Assembly: GCA_973895155.1 (NCBI GenBank)
Contig: OZ316893.1
Span: forward strand, 23,312,001-23,376,000
Source of the DNA: Marsupella aquatica
Lineage: Eukaryota; Marchantiophyta
Reading direction: 5' to 3'
Length of the DNA: 64,000 nucleotides
Part shown: positions 1 through 11,741 of the stretch, one piece after another
Layout of the letters: every line of letters begins with the position of its first letter
Numbering within the stretch: position 1 is the stretch's first letter
Translations under genes and position numbers: made by a program
The notes under the pieces: generated by a model
Told to the model about the DNA's origin: nothing
The model's input: the letters and a program-made list of their open reading frames with translations, nothing else
Databases searched by the model: none

Positions 1-182
1 ATTGCGCCTCCCGTCTGTTTGACAAGCTCTATGGCAACCTTTCAGGATTTTTGACCTACTTGAAATGATGTGGAATGCAGACCATCAATTCAGAGAAGTT
101 GTCAAAAGCAGTGGCGGAGCAGAATGAATGAATTGACATTGTAGATGCCCTGAACATGCTCTAGACTGGTAGAACGTGCAAA

Positions 183-2054
183 ATGGCGATTCGGTTTTTC
201 CCACAATTACCAGCTTGTCATCAGCATTTAGAGAAGGCTGCTGACCAGGCAAGAGTATCAACGGGATATTCAATTGCTAGTGCATTGGTCCCTTCAGCTT
301 TGGCCTCTGAATTGCATCTGGGTGCGTCTCGCCGGGATATTGGAGCCGGTGCACGATTCGTAACAGAAGCGAGAAGCTCCAAACTCGGAACGCACGCTAC
401 TGGAGTTTCAACATGGATACAGAACAGGCCGTCTTCTTCTTTTTCAACCTCATGTAGAGTTGCCTCCAACATTGATCTGAGTGCTGTCGACAATCCGGCA
501 GTGGGAGGGAGTTTTTCTAACAGCTCTGAGCCCAACAAAGCAGTTCTGGAGGCGTTGACGAAGGTTTGTACCGGACCCACACAGACGAGGCCTTTAGACG
601 AGGCACAAGCTTTGAAAGTCCTTGATACGATTCTTCGATCAGTCAAAGGAGAACTACCAGAAGAGGATCAAGTGTCTCCAGCACAGATGGGTGCCTTTTT
701 TGGGGCAATGACATTAAGGGCAAATTCATTCCCAGCAGCCACGAATTGGAGTGAAGGAGAACGGAAAGCCCTGGCAGAATATTGGCCGTCTTTCGTGAAA
801 TTCCTCCCCCAAGAAGTTCTCTTTTTAGCAGATCCTGAGTGTGCACTTTTCGGAGATGGCTACCATAAGGGCCAAATCTTCCGTGGGAATGGGGTTGCCG
901 AGGCACGGTTGGTGGGGGCGTTGAGGGAGGTGCTAACAGGTGCTCATCTCGGGTACGAGGAAGTCTATGGACTTCTCAGAGATCTCCCTCTGCATAATGG
1001 TCTTAGCCGTCCTAATGGAACTTCAAATGTTGTCAGTGAAGCCCTGGTTGCAGCCTTCTTGATTGTTCAGCGGATGAATAAGGAGACAGATGCTGAGTTG
1101 AAGGCCTACTGTATGGCTTTTGATGATGAGCTTGGCACTTTGCCTACAGCTAATGTCAGGTCATTAACCCACTATGGTGAACCTTATGATGGAAACACAC
1201 GTTTCTTTCGAAGCACTCTTTTTGTGGCCGCTGTCCGTGCCAGTTATGGAGAGGCTTGCTTGCTATATGGGGCTGACTGGATGCCCCCAAAGGGGGGCAT
1301 CAATGAGGAACAGGCCATTAAACATTTAGGAGGAGCAACAAACTTAATGCCTTCACAGGCTGCAAAGCTTCTTGAGGATGATGAAGTGGGTTTTGCTTAT
1401 GTAAGTCAGCGAGAAGCTCGTCCATCTTTATACTCCCTGGTTGGCTTGAGGAAGCACATAAAGAAGCGACCACCCATAGCAACCACAGAGAAAGTCCAGC
1501 GTTATGTCCGGGCAACTGGTAGAGAAGCAGCAATGGCAGGGTTTTATCATGAGGGTTATGAGGACCCACTATTGATGCTGATACGAAGAAGAGGTATGGA
1601 TGCTGGTCTTGTGATTAAGGGTGAAGAGGGAGCTTTGTCTCTCTCCACGAGATCCAAATCAGCTGATGCTGTCGTGAAGGGTAGACCATTAAACTATTGT
1701 ACTGGCTTCAGGCCAGGGGATCCGGAATGCATTCAAGTTTGTGACGGTGTGTCACGTGAGTCGTTCAGTTTGGAGATCGTTGCTTCGAATTATGGATTTG
1801 AATCTACTCCGACACCAAGAGTCGACAGGTCAATTGCAAAAAATGTTGATCTAGGGCTTGCAGCTTTACGAGGTGAGAAAGGTGCTGCTTATGATCGGAT
1901 TGTCCTAAACGCAGCTATGGCTGACCATCTGCTGGGATGTGAGGGTGCATCTGACCCTCTAATAGCTATTACACGAGCAAAATATGCTATTGACAGTGGG
2001 AAGGCACTACAACACTTGATGGCATACCTGGAGAAAAGCTCGAAAATTAAATAA
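183..2054 (+). CDS. Anthranilate phosphoribosyltransferase-like protein (divergent TrpD / glycosyltransferase family 3), probably plastidial
   Basis: A single uninterrupted frame of 623 codons begins at the first in-frame ATG. The first ~100 residues are rich in Ser, Ala and basic residues with few acids, as expected of a plastid transit peptide. From about residue 110 on it resembles the plant branch of TrpD-like proteins. The helical N-terminal GT3-type domain contains a GVAEARLVGALREVLTG stretch, and a larger alpha/beta domain follows. True TrpD enzymes join PRPP to anthranilate in tryptophan synthesis. Here the segment matching the PRPP loop reads GEPYDGNTRFFRST (residues 332-345) rather than the classical GGD..TFN.ST form. 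The KHGN motif is replaced around YGADW (362-366). Transferase activity is therefore uncertain, and the protein may be a diverged paralogue. A 3' untranslated region probably follows. The family assignment is firm; the enzymatic role is inference. Confidence 0.88.
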   Translation: MAIRFFPQLPACHQHLEKAADQARVSTGYSIASALVPSALASELHLGASRRDIGAGARFVTEARSSKLGTHATGVSTWIQNRPSSSFSTSCRVASNIDLSAVDNPAVGGSFSNSSEPNKAVLEALTKVCTGPTQTRPLDEAQALKVLDTILRSVKGELPEEDQVSPAQMGAFFGAMTLRANSFPAATNWSEGERKALAEYWPSFVKFLPQEVLFLADPECALFGDGYHKGQIFRGNGVAEARLVGALREVLTGAHLGYEEVYGLLRDLPLHNGLSRPNGTSNVVSEALVAAFLIVQRMNKETDAELKAYCMAFDDELGTLPTANVRSLTHYGEPYDGNTRFFRSTLFVAAVRASYGEACLLYGADWMPPKGGINEEQAIKHLGGATNLMPSQAAKLLEDDEVGFAYVSQREARPSLYSLVGLRKHIKKRPPIATTEKVQRYVRATGREAAMAGFYHEGYEDPLLMLIRRRGMDAGLVIKGEEGALSLSTRSKSADAVVKGRPLNYCTGFRPGDPECIQVCDGVSRESFSLEIVASNYGFESTPTPRVDRSIAKNVDLGLAALRGEKGAAYDRIVLNAAMADHLLGCEGASDPLIAITRAKYAIDSGKALQHLMAYLEKSSKIK

Positions 2055-4259
2055 GTATCAAAATTTCGGCAAGATCAGGGTACCTGCCTGCATGAACTTC
2101 AACTACGACGTGTGTCTCTGATCTGTATGGCAAGATTAAGCTGCCGTGGGAATTGGCCATGGGTTTCGAGACCGGAGTGAGATGTTGGAATCCATCTGTC
2201 AATGTTCCTTTGGTCAACCTCGGTCTTGTTCTGTCCCTAGAGAAGGAACTGATTGAGCTTCTGAAGGTTTTGACGGACGGAGACGTAACTTTCAACCTCT
2301 CCAATCTCTCCAGACCCAGGAATGGAGAAAAGAGATTTGATCTCTACACACGAAAGGCGGAGGATGGTCTGAGAGGTACTCTGAGTAGAAGATATGTAAA
2401 ACTACATTTCGGGAAGCGAAAATTTTACTCCATCCATATTTTTGACCGTAGGGAAAGGTTTTGAATGCTAGACAGATAACTCTAGTACAAGCCACAACCT
2501 TCTAATTCCCCAAATTGATTATTAACGGAAATGTTCTTCAGGATTATCCAGTCTCCATGACGAAACTTTTGACAGACCAGAATTAGATGGCTCGAGCAGA
2601 TTTCTGTTTGAGTATGGATGGCAGTCCTCAGGGATGTTTTCACCAGTTCCTTAATGGACTGCCATTTTTACTGGAACTATGTGGCTTGTTCCTTGGATTC
2701 GACATAGTTGATCCTTTCTCATTGTGTCGGCAGATTACTGGTTGCGTCATGTCAAGGACAGAAGACTTGGGATGCTGAAATCTAGGTCTCTATTGGTTGT
2801 TTAGGATTTTGCAATCTGGTTTCTTTGGTGAAACCTTAGTCCATGTGGGCGTTAACTTGCGGAGTCCCCAGACAGTCTAATATAGATTACAAAGTAGTCA
2901 GCAGCCGCAACTTTATAACAGCCTAAGACAAGGGCAGACAATGAAATAGAAGGCCTCCTAGTGTTTAATTTTGAAAAAGCTTCAGACTGTCTAGATCTTG
3001 ACAGTGCAAGGGGATAACAAGAGTGGTTGGACACGAGCAAATTGTAACATCTAGAATCTCTAGGAGTAAATTTTCTATTCAAAGTAAGAGCGGATGAGGC
3101 TCTACATGAGCAGTGTCCCAAATGAATGGCTAGCGCGAAGAGTTTGTAAGATATAAGTAGTTTGGATAAGTACATTAGAAGTAATAAAAATTAAACGATC
3201 TAGATTGTTTCCACTGCCATCTATCATTGGTGTTGAAGCTCTGGAGGAATAAGCTTTGTTGTTACAATTTATGGCTGGTAAATTCAGAACTAATGCGTTT
3301 ATTAGAAATTTGAAGGTCTGGAGGAAGATGGACATCCAACTTCATACAGTCTATGGCTGGTAAAATGTCTACTATTGGGTTCATGGCGGCGAACTATTCC
3401 GACGGGACCTGGGGATAAATGAACGGGCAACAATGACAAGACACTGATTAACCAGCAGCACAGCATGCCCACTAAGAGAAGTGAGAGTTTCCATTGATGT
3501 GCTTTTGGATTTTAAACGTATCATCTCTTCTTGTGCGCATTTGACTGTCCCTTACTAGAGTTGCACATTCAGTAATTGGGGGTTTTCTTTTCAGGCCAGT
3601 TTTTCGGTCAATAGTTGTGCACTAGTCGAGGAAAGGCTTGACAGTTCATTGTTCGTGCACCTCCCGTGAGGTTCCCTCTGGTTTTGTGTCAACTCATGTA
3701 AGCATGTTATTTGCACTCCAGGGCAGACAGAAAGATCACAGGAGGTTCAACGTTCCCAGAACATTGGCCCATTTGACAAAACTGAGATTTTATCATTCCA
3801 TTCCTCCTCTAGAACTCCGTACCAATTTCGTCGTGTCAGCAATGATCATGGTTGTGACCACTGGTTAATGTTCCAAGTCTCTATGATCCCCTTTAAGAAA
3901 GTCTGCGTTAACGGATCAAAGTCAGGATTGCTGATCGATTTCTTAGACGGGGACTTTCATAGCAATCACAGCTGGGAGGGTGAAACTTTCATTCTCAGAC
4001 AGATACGAGAGAGAAAACCTCCGACCCAACCGATCTAAACCGACTCTGCAAGCGACGATCGCAAAACACTCCGCACGCCACAGTGATCGAGAAACGTACC
4101 CGGGGGAAGGAGACGAAGAAGAAAGGAAAAAGAAGGAGGAGAAGAAGAGCTTAGAAAAACGGGAAGGAAGCCGACACTGTTAGTCATTCGCAGCCGTTTC
4201 GAGTTTGAAGAAATGGCAGTGCCTACAGGCGATCTTACGAAGTCGGAAGAGTTCTTGGT
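2055..4259. other. Intergenic stretch, nothing recognised
   Basis: This stretch holds the 3' flank of the TrpD-like gene and then about 2 kb with only short, mutually overlapping open frames. None shows a recognisable domain, codon bias or a convincing splice pattern. A short purine-rich run (GA/AAG) lies near 4105-4165. No RNA gene was seen. Confidence 0.6.
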
Positions 4260-4511
4260 ATTTATTCCTCTACAAATAGATTGGGCTTGACGATGCTTCC
4301 ATATCTGCATGCACATCCAACTTAAGTCCGATCAGCTGTGAGGATTCCTTGCCCTGGAAATAGATTGGACTTGCAAATGCTTCCATATCTGCATGGACAT
4401 CCAACTTCAGTCCGATCAGCTGTGCTCATTCGTCCAGCAGATATATATCGAACTCGACTGTGCTTTTATATCTGCATTGACGTAAAACTTCAATCCGGTC
4501 AGCTCTGAACG
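4260..4511. repeat. Degenerate tandem repeat, about 85 bp x 3
   Basis: Three successive copies share the core CTTCCATATCTGCATG followed by a CATCCAACTT and TCCGATCAGCTGTG block. They start near 4260, 4347 and 4432. The third is the most diverged. Traces of the same core (CGATCAGCTTCACC) continue to about 4590. Confidence 0.75.
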
Positions 4512-4714
4512 AATGTGGGTCAGCTCCGAGGATTCGCCTAACGTTGACTTAAACTCCTTCGTAAGGTGGGCAACGATCAGCTTCACCGTGAATGCTGATC
4601 ATGCTGTGAGGATCACCTTCACTCTGACGATGAGCACTGAAGATGGTAAAATTGGTTCGCTTACAACCGAACAAGTCAAAGTTTCACAAACCCTCCTTGT
4701 TTTCTATATTCAGA

Positions 4715-5310
4715 AGCTTCCATCTCTAACAGCGTGCAAGCCGAGCAAGCGAAGAGATCGGATCGCCGACTAAAACGAAAACCGTAATCAGATTCTCAAA
4801 AGCTGTCAACTCGAAGAACGGGAAGCCGAGCAGAGGAGAAGTGGGTTTTCGTTTTTGGGTCTCGAAAGGAAATTTTATTAACAAATCACGCGGAAGAGAA
4901 TTGAGGACATGTTCCATCTCTAACAGCATGCAAGCCAAGCAAGCCAAGCAAGCCAAGGGATCGGATCGCCCACTCGAACCAAATCCGTAATCAAATTCTC
5001 AGGAGCTGTCGGCTCAAACAACGGGACGCCGAGCAAAGCAGAATAGAATTTTATGTCTTTTCGTCTCGAAAGGAAAAATTATCTAGCGAATCAAGCAGAA
5101 GAGAATTGAGGACACGTTACATTTCTAACAAACGTGGAGCACGCCCCGAGATCGGATCACCGACTCGAAGCTCTCAAGAGCTGTCGGCTCGAAGATCGGG
5201 AAGCCGAGCAAAGCAGACCAGAATCTTCTTTAGATTTTTTTGGATAGGAAACTTGATTACTTGATCAACAAATCAAGCAGAAGCGAATTGAGGTCATGAG
5301 CGTGGAGCGC
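4715..5310. repeat. Tandem repeat, about 185-205 bp, three copies plus a partial fourth
   Basis: Each copy runs through a CCATCTCTAACAGC-type start, a GATCGGATCGCC block, AGCTGTCGGCTCGAA and TCTCGAAAGGAAA segments, and ends with AGAGAATTGAGGAC. Copies begin near 4715, 4909 and 5107. A partial copy ends near 5310. A short (AAGCC)n expansion (4932-4956) sits inside copy two. Confidence 0.75.
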
Positions 5311-5380
5311 ATGGTTCCCAAACGCCGCCCTGTGGCATGGCGGTGGCGCCTCGAGGTTTGCACGAGCCTGGCGGGTGCTC

Positions 5381-5405
5381 TGCTCTGCTCTGCTCTGCTC
5401 GCTCG
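5381..5405. repeat. (CTCTG)n microsatellite
   Basis: About five direct CTCTG/TCTGC units lie just before the 32-bp minisatellite. Confidence 0.8.
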
Positions 5406-5490
5406 AGTGTGTGCATGGATTGCGAACGTCCTTCGGCAGACATAGGATTTGGTTCCCTTTGTTTCCCGTGTATGTAATCTCTCACACTTC

Positions 5491-6035
5491 TCTATCATGA
5501 CACTGTAAGGTTTCGAGACTTTCATATCATGACACTGTAAGGTTTTGAGACTTTCATATCATGACACTGTAAGGTTTCGAGACTTCCATATCATGACACT
5601 GTAAGGTTTTGAGACTTCCATGTCATGATACTGTAAGGTTTCGAGACTTTCATATCATGACACTGTAAGGTTTTTTGAGATTTTCATGTTATGACACTGT
5701 AAGGTTTCAAATCGTGCATATCATGACACTGTAAGGTTTTGAGACTTCCATGTCATGACACTATAAGGTTTTGAGACTTCCATATCATGACACTGTAAGG
5801 TTTTGAGACTTCCAAATCATGACACTGTAAGTTTTCAAGTACTGTTAATTGGTTCCTGTGTGTATAATCTCTTACCTTCGATATCATGACACTGTAAGGT
5901 TAGAGTACTATCACTTGGTTCCTGTGTATTAATCCCTTACACTTTGATATCATGACACTGTAAGGTTCCAGGACTATCACTTGGTTCTTGTGTGTATAAA
6001 TCCCTTCCAATTACCTACCAGGGCACTGTAAGGGT
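5491..6035. repeat. Minisatellite, 32-bp unit with an underlying ~66-bp parent unit
   Basis: Thirteen copies of a unit containing ATCATGACACTGTAAGG are present. The first eleven are packed at about 32 bp, with GTTTTGAGACTTCC between cores. The last copies are spaced at about 66 bp and carry an extra block, TTGGTTCCTGTGTGTATAAT. The same extra block also precedes the first copy (5452-5490). There are no unique spacers, so this is a satellite and not a CRISPR array. A diverged solitary copy lies near 61422-61470. Confidence 0.92.
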
Positions 6036-6549
6036 GCTGGAGTTACCCTACACAAGTTCAGAGACATTGCTCATGGGAAACTCGTTTATTTACAACTTTT
6101 GGGATAGTGTCTCCAAATTCATACACTATTTCCCCTTCCTTCCCACTCTGGACCAATCCTCCAGATTCATTTATCATAACCCCTTGCTTCCACTCTTATA
6201 CAGTTTAGGCAAACCTCCAAAATCATTATTTATAACCCCCTTGGATCCCACTCTTGGACAGTTTGGACCAACCCTCCAAATTCAGGGAGACACTTTGAAC
6301 TCATTAAGTACAACCAATTGGCCCTCAGTTTGCTGTAGGGTAGGGGTCTTAGGGTAGCTTTTGTTGCCCATTTTGTCTTAGCTGCCAGGGCCTTTGGGCT
6401 CGGTTGTTGCCCCTTGATTGGGTACATCGCCTTTGGGATCATGCCCATTTTGTCTTAGCTGTTTGGGCCTTTGGGTTTCTTTTTTGCCCCTTGATTGGAT
6501 ACTTTGCCTTTGGGACAGTGTCTCCTGGTCAGGCTCTTTTTGTTCTTGG

Positions 6550-6787
6550 GCAGTGTGATATATATAAGTTGGGTACTCTGGTTAAATGGAGCCAATACTA
6601 TTTGGGGAGCTCTCTATCAATTGAACTTGTTGGGCACTGTGATATATATGTGATATATATAAGTTGGGTACTCTGGTTAAATGGAGCCAATACTATTTGG
6701 GGAGCTCTCTATCAATTGAACTTGTTGTTCTTGGGCTAAATGTAACCTGTACTATTTGGGAAGTTTTCTATTAATTAAACTTGTGTG
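6550..6787. repeat. Direct repeat, about 83-96 bp, two close copies and a partial third
   Basis: The block GTGATATATATAAGTTGGGT...AACTTGTTG occurs at 6550-6632 and 6633-6728. A diverged partial copy covers 6724-6787. The second copy has an internal duplication of TGATATATAT. Confidence 0.85.
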
Positions 6788-7439
6788 GGTGTGGATTTGC
6801 AATAAGGCCCAAGTATTAAAAAATGATTAAATAATAAATGTGGGGCCAAGTAGACAGGGAAATGATTGGGATTGGGTTTCGATCGCCACTCAAGAGGATT
6901 ACGTTTATGCTCAAAGATCTGTGAATCTGACCGAACGAATTGTCGATCTTCTTACCCCTCCAGACCGCATCAGAGGGTTTAGGCAAACCCCTTATCCTCC
7001 GCTTCAAACTCTCAACACGCTCTTCTCTAATTCCTCCCTTTTTTTTCTGTCCAAATCGTCTGTCACCTCTCCTCTCTCTCTCTCTGTCTCTCTGTCTCTC
7101 GCTCTTCTGATGAGCATAAGATTTTCCGCAGAGGTTCTCTTCACTCACAAGAGAAGATCTCGTCACTCACGAGAGAAAAAGGAATTGAGTGAGGCACAGG
7201 AAGCTCTAGCTGAATGAATGAATTCAGCCGCTGGAGGCGGGCTGCATAGGCTTCAAGTCATGAAGACGACGAGCTTGAGATCTTGAGAGCTTCAGTGAGT
7301 GAGTGAGTGAGTGAGTGAGAGGCATGTGCATGCCATGAGTGGAACCCAAGGTTTTTCCATCCCCTTCAAAGCAATTGAAATCCAGCTAGAGAGCAGGGCA
7401 TACGTATAGAAAGGCAGCAGGCTCGGCCCGTTTGGAGTG
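6788..7439 (+). other. 5' flank and probable leader of the FLU gene
   Basis: No gene was found here. A CT-rich stretch (about 7060-7110) and a GTGA microsatellite (7293-7320) are typical of plant leaders. No TATA box could be assigned with confidence. Confidence 0.4.
7293..7320. repeat. (GTGA)n microsatellite
   Basis: About six tandem GTGA units lie in the presumed leader of the FLU gene. Confidence 0.85.
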
Positions 7440-9723
7440 ATGGGCACTCTCTGCTGCTCATCGTCGTCCGTTCTGCTACTCTGTGCGGCTGCTTCGCCGC
7501 CCTCGTCCTCGTCCTCTCTCCTCAGCAGAACCAGCAGCATTTCAGAGTCTTCCTGCGGCAGCAGCAGCAGCAGCCGTTTGAATTTGGAGTCCAGAAATTA
7601 TCCAGTCTTAGGAAGAAGAGGAAGGTCATGTTCCGAGTCGCAACTCTGGGCCCGATGCAGACGAAGCAGGAGGATGACGCCAAGGGCTGAAGCGAGGTCG
7701 GGTTGTCACTTGGCTGCCGGATCCCGTAATGAGGACCGCAGCAGCTTAGCTCAAAATGAGAAGGTACATCGTAATTCATGATTGAAAATTGTGGAGCTTT
7801 AAGCACCAGTCCTCGTAGTTTCAGGAGTACCAATATTAGTGTAAAATCTACTTGGAAAACTGAAACAGTGGGGTAAAAGGGTCTGTGCTGTCCACCCTTG
7901 CTTTGAGGCGCACTGCTGGCTTCAGCCCCTCTTATGGTAGTGTATTTCCATCTCCTTGCGTTCTCCAATTCAATTGTGTATGCATCAGAGTTTTCATTTC
8001 TGCAAAGAGTACGGGCCTAAGGTGCATTTTCTCCAGACTCACCAGCACAAGATGGGACACAGAGGGGTACGAACCCCTAGGGATATTGAACCTTGTAGTG
8101 CAGTTGTCAAGGTGAAGCCCCTTATGGCAGCAATATTTTTTGGGTGTTTTGTCCTCCCATCTTTCGCTCTCCTGAAATCTTCTGCTGTGACCCAGACAGG
8201 AGTTTGCAACGGATTCTCAAAGATCAAAATGGCTGGTCTGGGAGCAACAGCATTACTTGCGAATGCTGTTTGTGGAAATGCTTTGGCAGAGGCAGTGGAG
8301 GCATCAACAAATGAGAACTCTAACTTCATGTTCGTTGTCATATGCGTCGGAGAAGCCATTGCTCTCACAGGAGCTGCTGTAGGTGGTAAGTCCTATGATC
8401 CGAATAAAATCTTCTTCGTAACGTTGTGTAAGAAACGGGAGGTAATGTTTGATGAAACAGATCTTCACTTTTGGTCACGGTCTCCAGGGTCCCGGCACAA
8501 GTTTAGATACCACTGAAATTGATCATGGTTGCATATAATGTCAGTTCATTTGTGAGTCTAAAGGTCGCAAGTATGAGGCCTTCTTTCTGGAGGTAAGGTG
8601 TGCTGCAAGATGTCCAGTCATGGTGGATCATCCTATCTCCAGCCAGAGCTTATTTTAAAAATTTCTTTCCCGAGTTCCCATTTTGAAAGATCTGGACTCC
8701 GTGTTTTCCACGTTTCAGGTGTGTTGGCCCGGCAAAGAAAGGTGGAGTTGGAGAAAATAAATGCACAGCTTAGGCAAATAAATGTGAATCTCAGGCGCCA
8801 GTCTCGGTTAGAGACTTATGCACCCAACTTGACCTATGCTCCAGTCGGAAGTGGACGAATGGCAGAACTTCCGGTTCGTTCTCCCTGAAGATAGCATTAG
8901 CCTGGTTGAATTAATTACCACAGCAGGTCTAACTTTGACTCAGTATTTCTATACATATTGTGTATCGAGAGTAGGAATTGCAACGCGGCAGGATCTCAGG
9001 CAATTCAAACTTTTCCTTGTTCAAATCTTAAAGAGAATGAGATTCTCAATTGAAGAAGAGATGCAAGGAGGGACCAATCTGACATAACGCATTGTATTAA
9101 ATGTCAATGTAGGTTCGAAGTGATCCACTGAGGGATGAGTTGATGCAAGCTTTAAAAGCTGGAAAGCGATATCTCAGAGAGCAAAATCCTGCTGGTGCAT
9201 ATGGAGAATTTCAACAAGCTATTGTTCTAGCACAAAAAATCAAAGATGCTGCGGAGGAGAAGAAGGCCACTCGTGGTCTAGGTAATGGCAAAAGCTGTAT
9301 TTCATTGTTCTGATATTATAGATGTTATTATTCCTTATTCCATCCTTTGCCTCAAACACAAGGGTGCGCTTGTCCGGAGGTGACGGCTGTCATCCTCTCT
9401 TGGATCGTATAGAGAGGATCATATATGAATCTGATGGAGCATCTGTTGGAGTAGTTTTTGAAATTCATGATTTGTGATGTGCTCACTTTGGACATTTGTT
9501 TTTGTCTGTAGGTGCATCATGCCAAAGGCAAGGAAAGTACAAGGAAGCAATTAAGCATCATCTGTTGGTGTTGAATATCTCCAAACGCACTGGGGAGAAC
9601 TCTGGGGACACAGAGGCATATGGTGCCATTGCTGATTGCTACACCGAGCTTGGAGATCTTGAAACAGCTGGAAAATACTATGACCGATATATTGAGCGTC
9701 TAGAGACCGATGACACGCTTTGA
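7440..9723 (+). CDS. FLU: FLU: plastid TPR regulator of tetrapyrrole (chlorophyll) synthesis
   Basis: Exons read as 7440-7763, 8037-8385, 8719-8873, 9113-9281 and 9512-9723 (402 codons, all phases agree). The start of exon 2 is least certain, because AG sites at 7988, 8009 and 8036 all keep frame. FLU is a plastid-membrane protein that binds glutamyl-tRNA reductase and shuts down 5-aminolevulinate synthesis in the dark. Exon 1 encodes a Ser-rich transit-like N-terminus. Exon 2 ends in a hydrophobic segment (about residues 204-224). Exon 3 gives a basic coiled coil, RQRKVELEKINAQLRQIN, then a conserved YAPNLTYAPVG. Exons 4-5 encode the C-terminal TPR domain (about 277-402) with GKRYLREQNP, RQGKYKEAI and AYGAIADCYTELGDLE, ending in the typical RLETD. 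The gene appears intact. In angiosperm FLU the same order of parts is known. Confidence 0.93.
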
Positions 9724-10858
9724 CTCGAGGTTTCTGCTAGTTGTGAAAGTACTGGATCATGGCACCGGCCCTAGTTACAGGCATCCAGCCATCTGGCTAC
9801 CTGTTCATCTGTTGCTTCAAGTCTCAGGTTCTGGTTCTGTATGCCATTGTTCACAATGCCTCGTACAGCTTAGTTTGAGCGTGTATGATTTGTATTTTAC
9901 AGTCTTACAATCTTCCCAAAGTGAACGGCACTTCAGCAGATTTCACATTGTGGAAGGTTTGTTTCGATCCAATAGCTCAGTTTGCTATAGGTCTCATGGG
10001 TTTATGGCCGCAAGGCTACGGCAAGCGTTTTCCAAAAATGTGATTACTCGAGTCATACTGTTACCAAACAGGCTTTCTGCCTGATTAAGCTACGGATGAA
10101 GGTTTCAAGTTGAACAGCTGCAAAGTTGAGCTGTCTACAGTTTATTTCCAGCACAATTCTCAGCCATGATTGGACATAATGATTACATAGCCATCTACAC
10201 TTGCTCTCTTTGAGAATGTTTATAGAATTTCTCAAGTTGGGCAAAACGAACTCATCAGTTGATGATTGAGAGCTGTGGACTTCTCTACTGGCGTTTTTCA
10301 AGTTATGTCCCTGTTTTATTTTTTATTTTCTCAACTTCTACCTGTGTCCAGGTGTCGCTGGTTTAGATAAGCTTTAAATATGCGTTCCCTACAGTATCCC
10401 TCCTAATCTGATGGAGGAGTAATCGTCTTTTCAAATGCTGGACAAATTACAAGTTTCTCTTTGTTCATGCAAAAGAGTGGAATACTCTCATGCAGTCAGT
10501 TAACACAAACTTATTCAACTACAACAGTAAGACTTTTTTCTTTGATTTATTTCCCAAAGAGCAAAAGTGAGCAAGTTCAAAAAAATAGAATATGCACCTT
10601 CTAAACATTATTTCAGAAAATCTAGAATCCCTTAGAAACCTTTTAACAATAAGTGATCTCTGATTAACGCTGTGAGGTGAAACCATCTCAAAATAAATAA
10701 TTAAACCAAGAGCACTCTCTTCAACGCTGCGACATCAAGCCCTCTCAAAGGAAGTATGATTATTCTTGCTATGGATAGTGGAATGTTCAATCCACCCAAG
10801 TTCTTACTATATTCATCCTAAATAACTCGAATCACCCCATTTTGATAAGGGGTTAAAT

Positions 10859-11013
10859 TCAATGTTGTGGGGTGTATGTTGTATGTTGACAATATATACA
10901 GGGAAATGTTAAATGTACCTGAAGTGTATATACTAACATAAATAACATATAATTTGATATAAGGAAATGTTAGGTCCACCCCACAATCTTACAATATGCA
11001 CCCCACAACAAAC
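10859..11013. repeat. Inverted repeat, MITE-like fragment
   Basis: The left arm contains TGTTGTGGGGTGTATGTTG (about 10863-10882). The right arm (about 10990-11013) carries its approximate complement, CAATATGCACCCCACAACA. Between them lies about 110 bp of AT-rich DNA. No transposase is present. Confidence 0.5.
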
Positions 11014-11500
11014 CCAACCAGTGAATACCATGCATAGGTATTATAAACCGGTAGGTTATTGCAATACCATCCATCTGGTATGTCTGGCTGGGTCTGTTAT
11101 TACAATAATCTATGAGTGCCAATCACAATGCCACTCAGTCTTCCCAGTACAAGTACCAACCATTCACTATAGTGCGGAGGACTGAGGCTGTTCGCTGTGG
11201 GCCTCCTCTAGACAAATTTCTCTTTGTGACCCTCTTATGCAGTTTATTCCTGACCTTTGCCAGACTTTTCAGTTTACTACTGGGTAGGCCTCTTGGGCTT
11301 TTTGGCGCTTCGGTCTTTGGATGTTTTGTCCTTGTTTTCTTCCCTTTACTTGCCTTTGGGATCTTATCTCCTCGTTTGGTGCATTTTGGTTTTTGGCAGT
11401 ACCTTATAGCGGTACTAGCCCAACCCTGGCCATGGAAGTTCTCCTGGAAGTGGGGTCTCACACTCCCATTCCCAGTGTTGGAAACTAGGTTCCATGACTT

Positions 11501-11603
11501 ACTTACTGCTGTACCCAGTCAAATTAAAAACTCAGGTTACTTACTCCTGTACCCAATCAATTTACAAACCCAGGTTACTTACTCCTTCACCCAATCAATG
11601 TAA
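11501..11603. repeat. 38-bp tandem repeat x 3
   Basis: Copies of CTTACTCCTGTACCCAATCA plus an AT-rich and CAGGTTA tail start near 11501, 11540 and 11578. The third is truncated. Confidence 0.85.
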
Positions 11604-11741
11604 TGTATGTCCTTGGGGACACCTTTCCTCTAGAAAGGCCGTGAAGGACTGCAAAGAGCCGAGTCTACTTGTCTGCCAGCTCTCTCGTGTACCTGAGCAA
11701 AAAAATTCCGAGAGTTCCAATTCTGAGAAGAGAGAAGAAAC

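Larger units (their letters stand above)
9724..11741. other. Intergenic: 3' flank of FLU and 5' flank of the AtuA-like gene
   Basis: No gene was recognised. The stretch contains an inverted repeat (10859-11013), a GT-rich dispersed repeat segment (about 11215-11400) and a 38-bp tandem repeat (11501-11603). The short open frames within it follow the repeats and show no domain. Confidence 0.5.

Noticed and set aside
5491-6035. CRISPR-like regular repeats
   Set aside because: The 32-bp units are head to tail with no unique spacers, and the genome is eukaryotic. It is a minisatellite.
7956-8516. Start of a separate gene within FLU exon 2
   Set aside because: The open frame simply extends through flanking intron sequence; phase and homology tie 8037-8385 to the FLU exons.
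11112-11603. 163-codon hydrophobic ORF
   Set aside because: It follows the GT-rich dispersed repeat and the 38-bp tandem repeat; hydrophobicity comes from T-rich composition.
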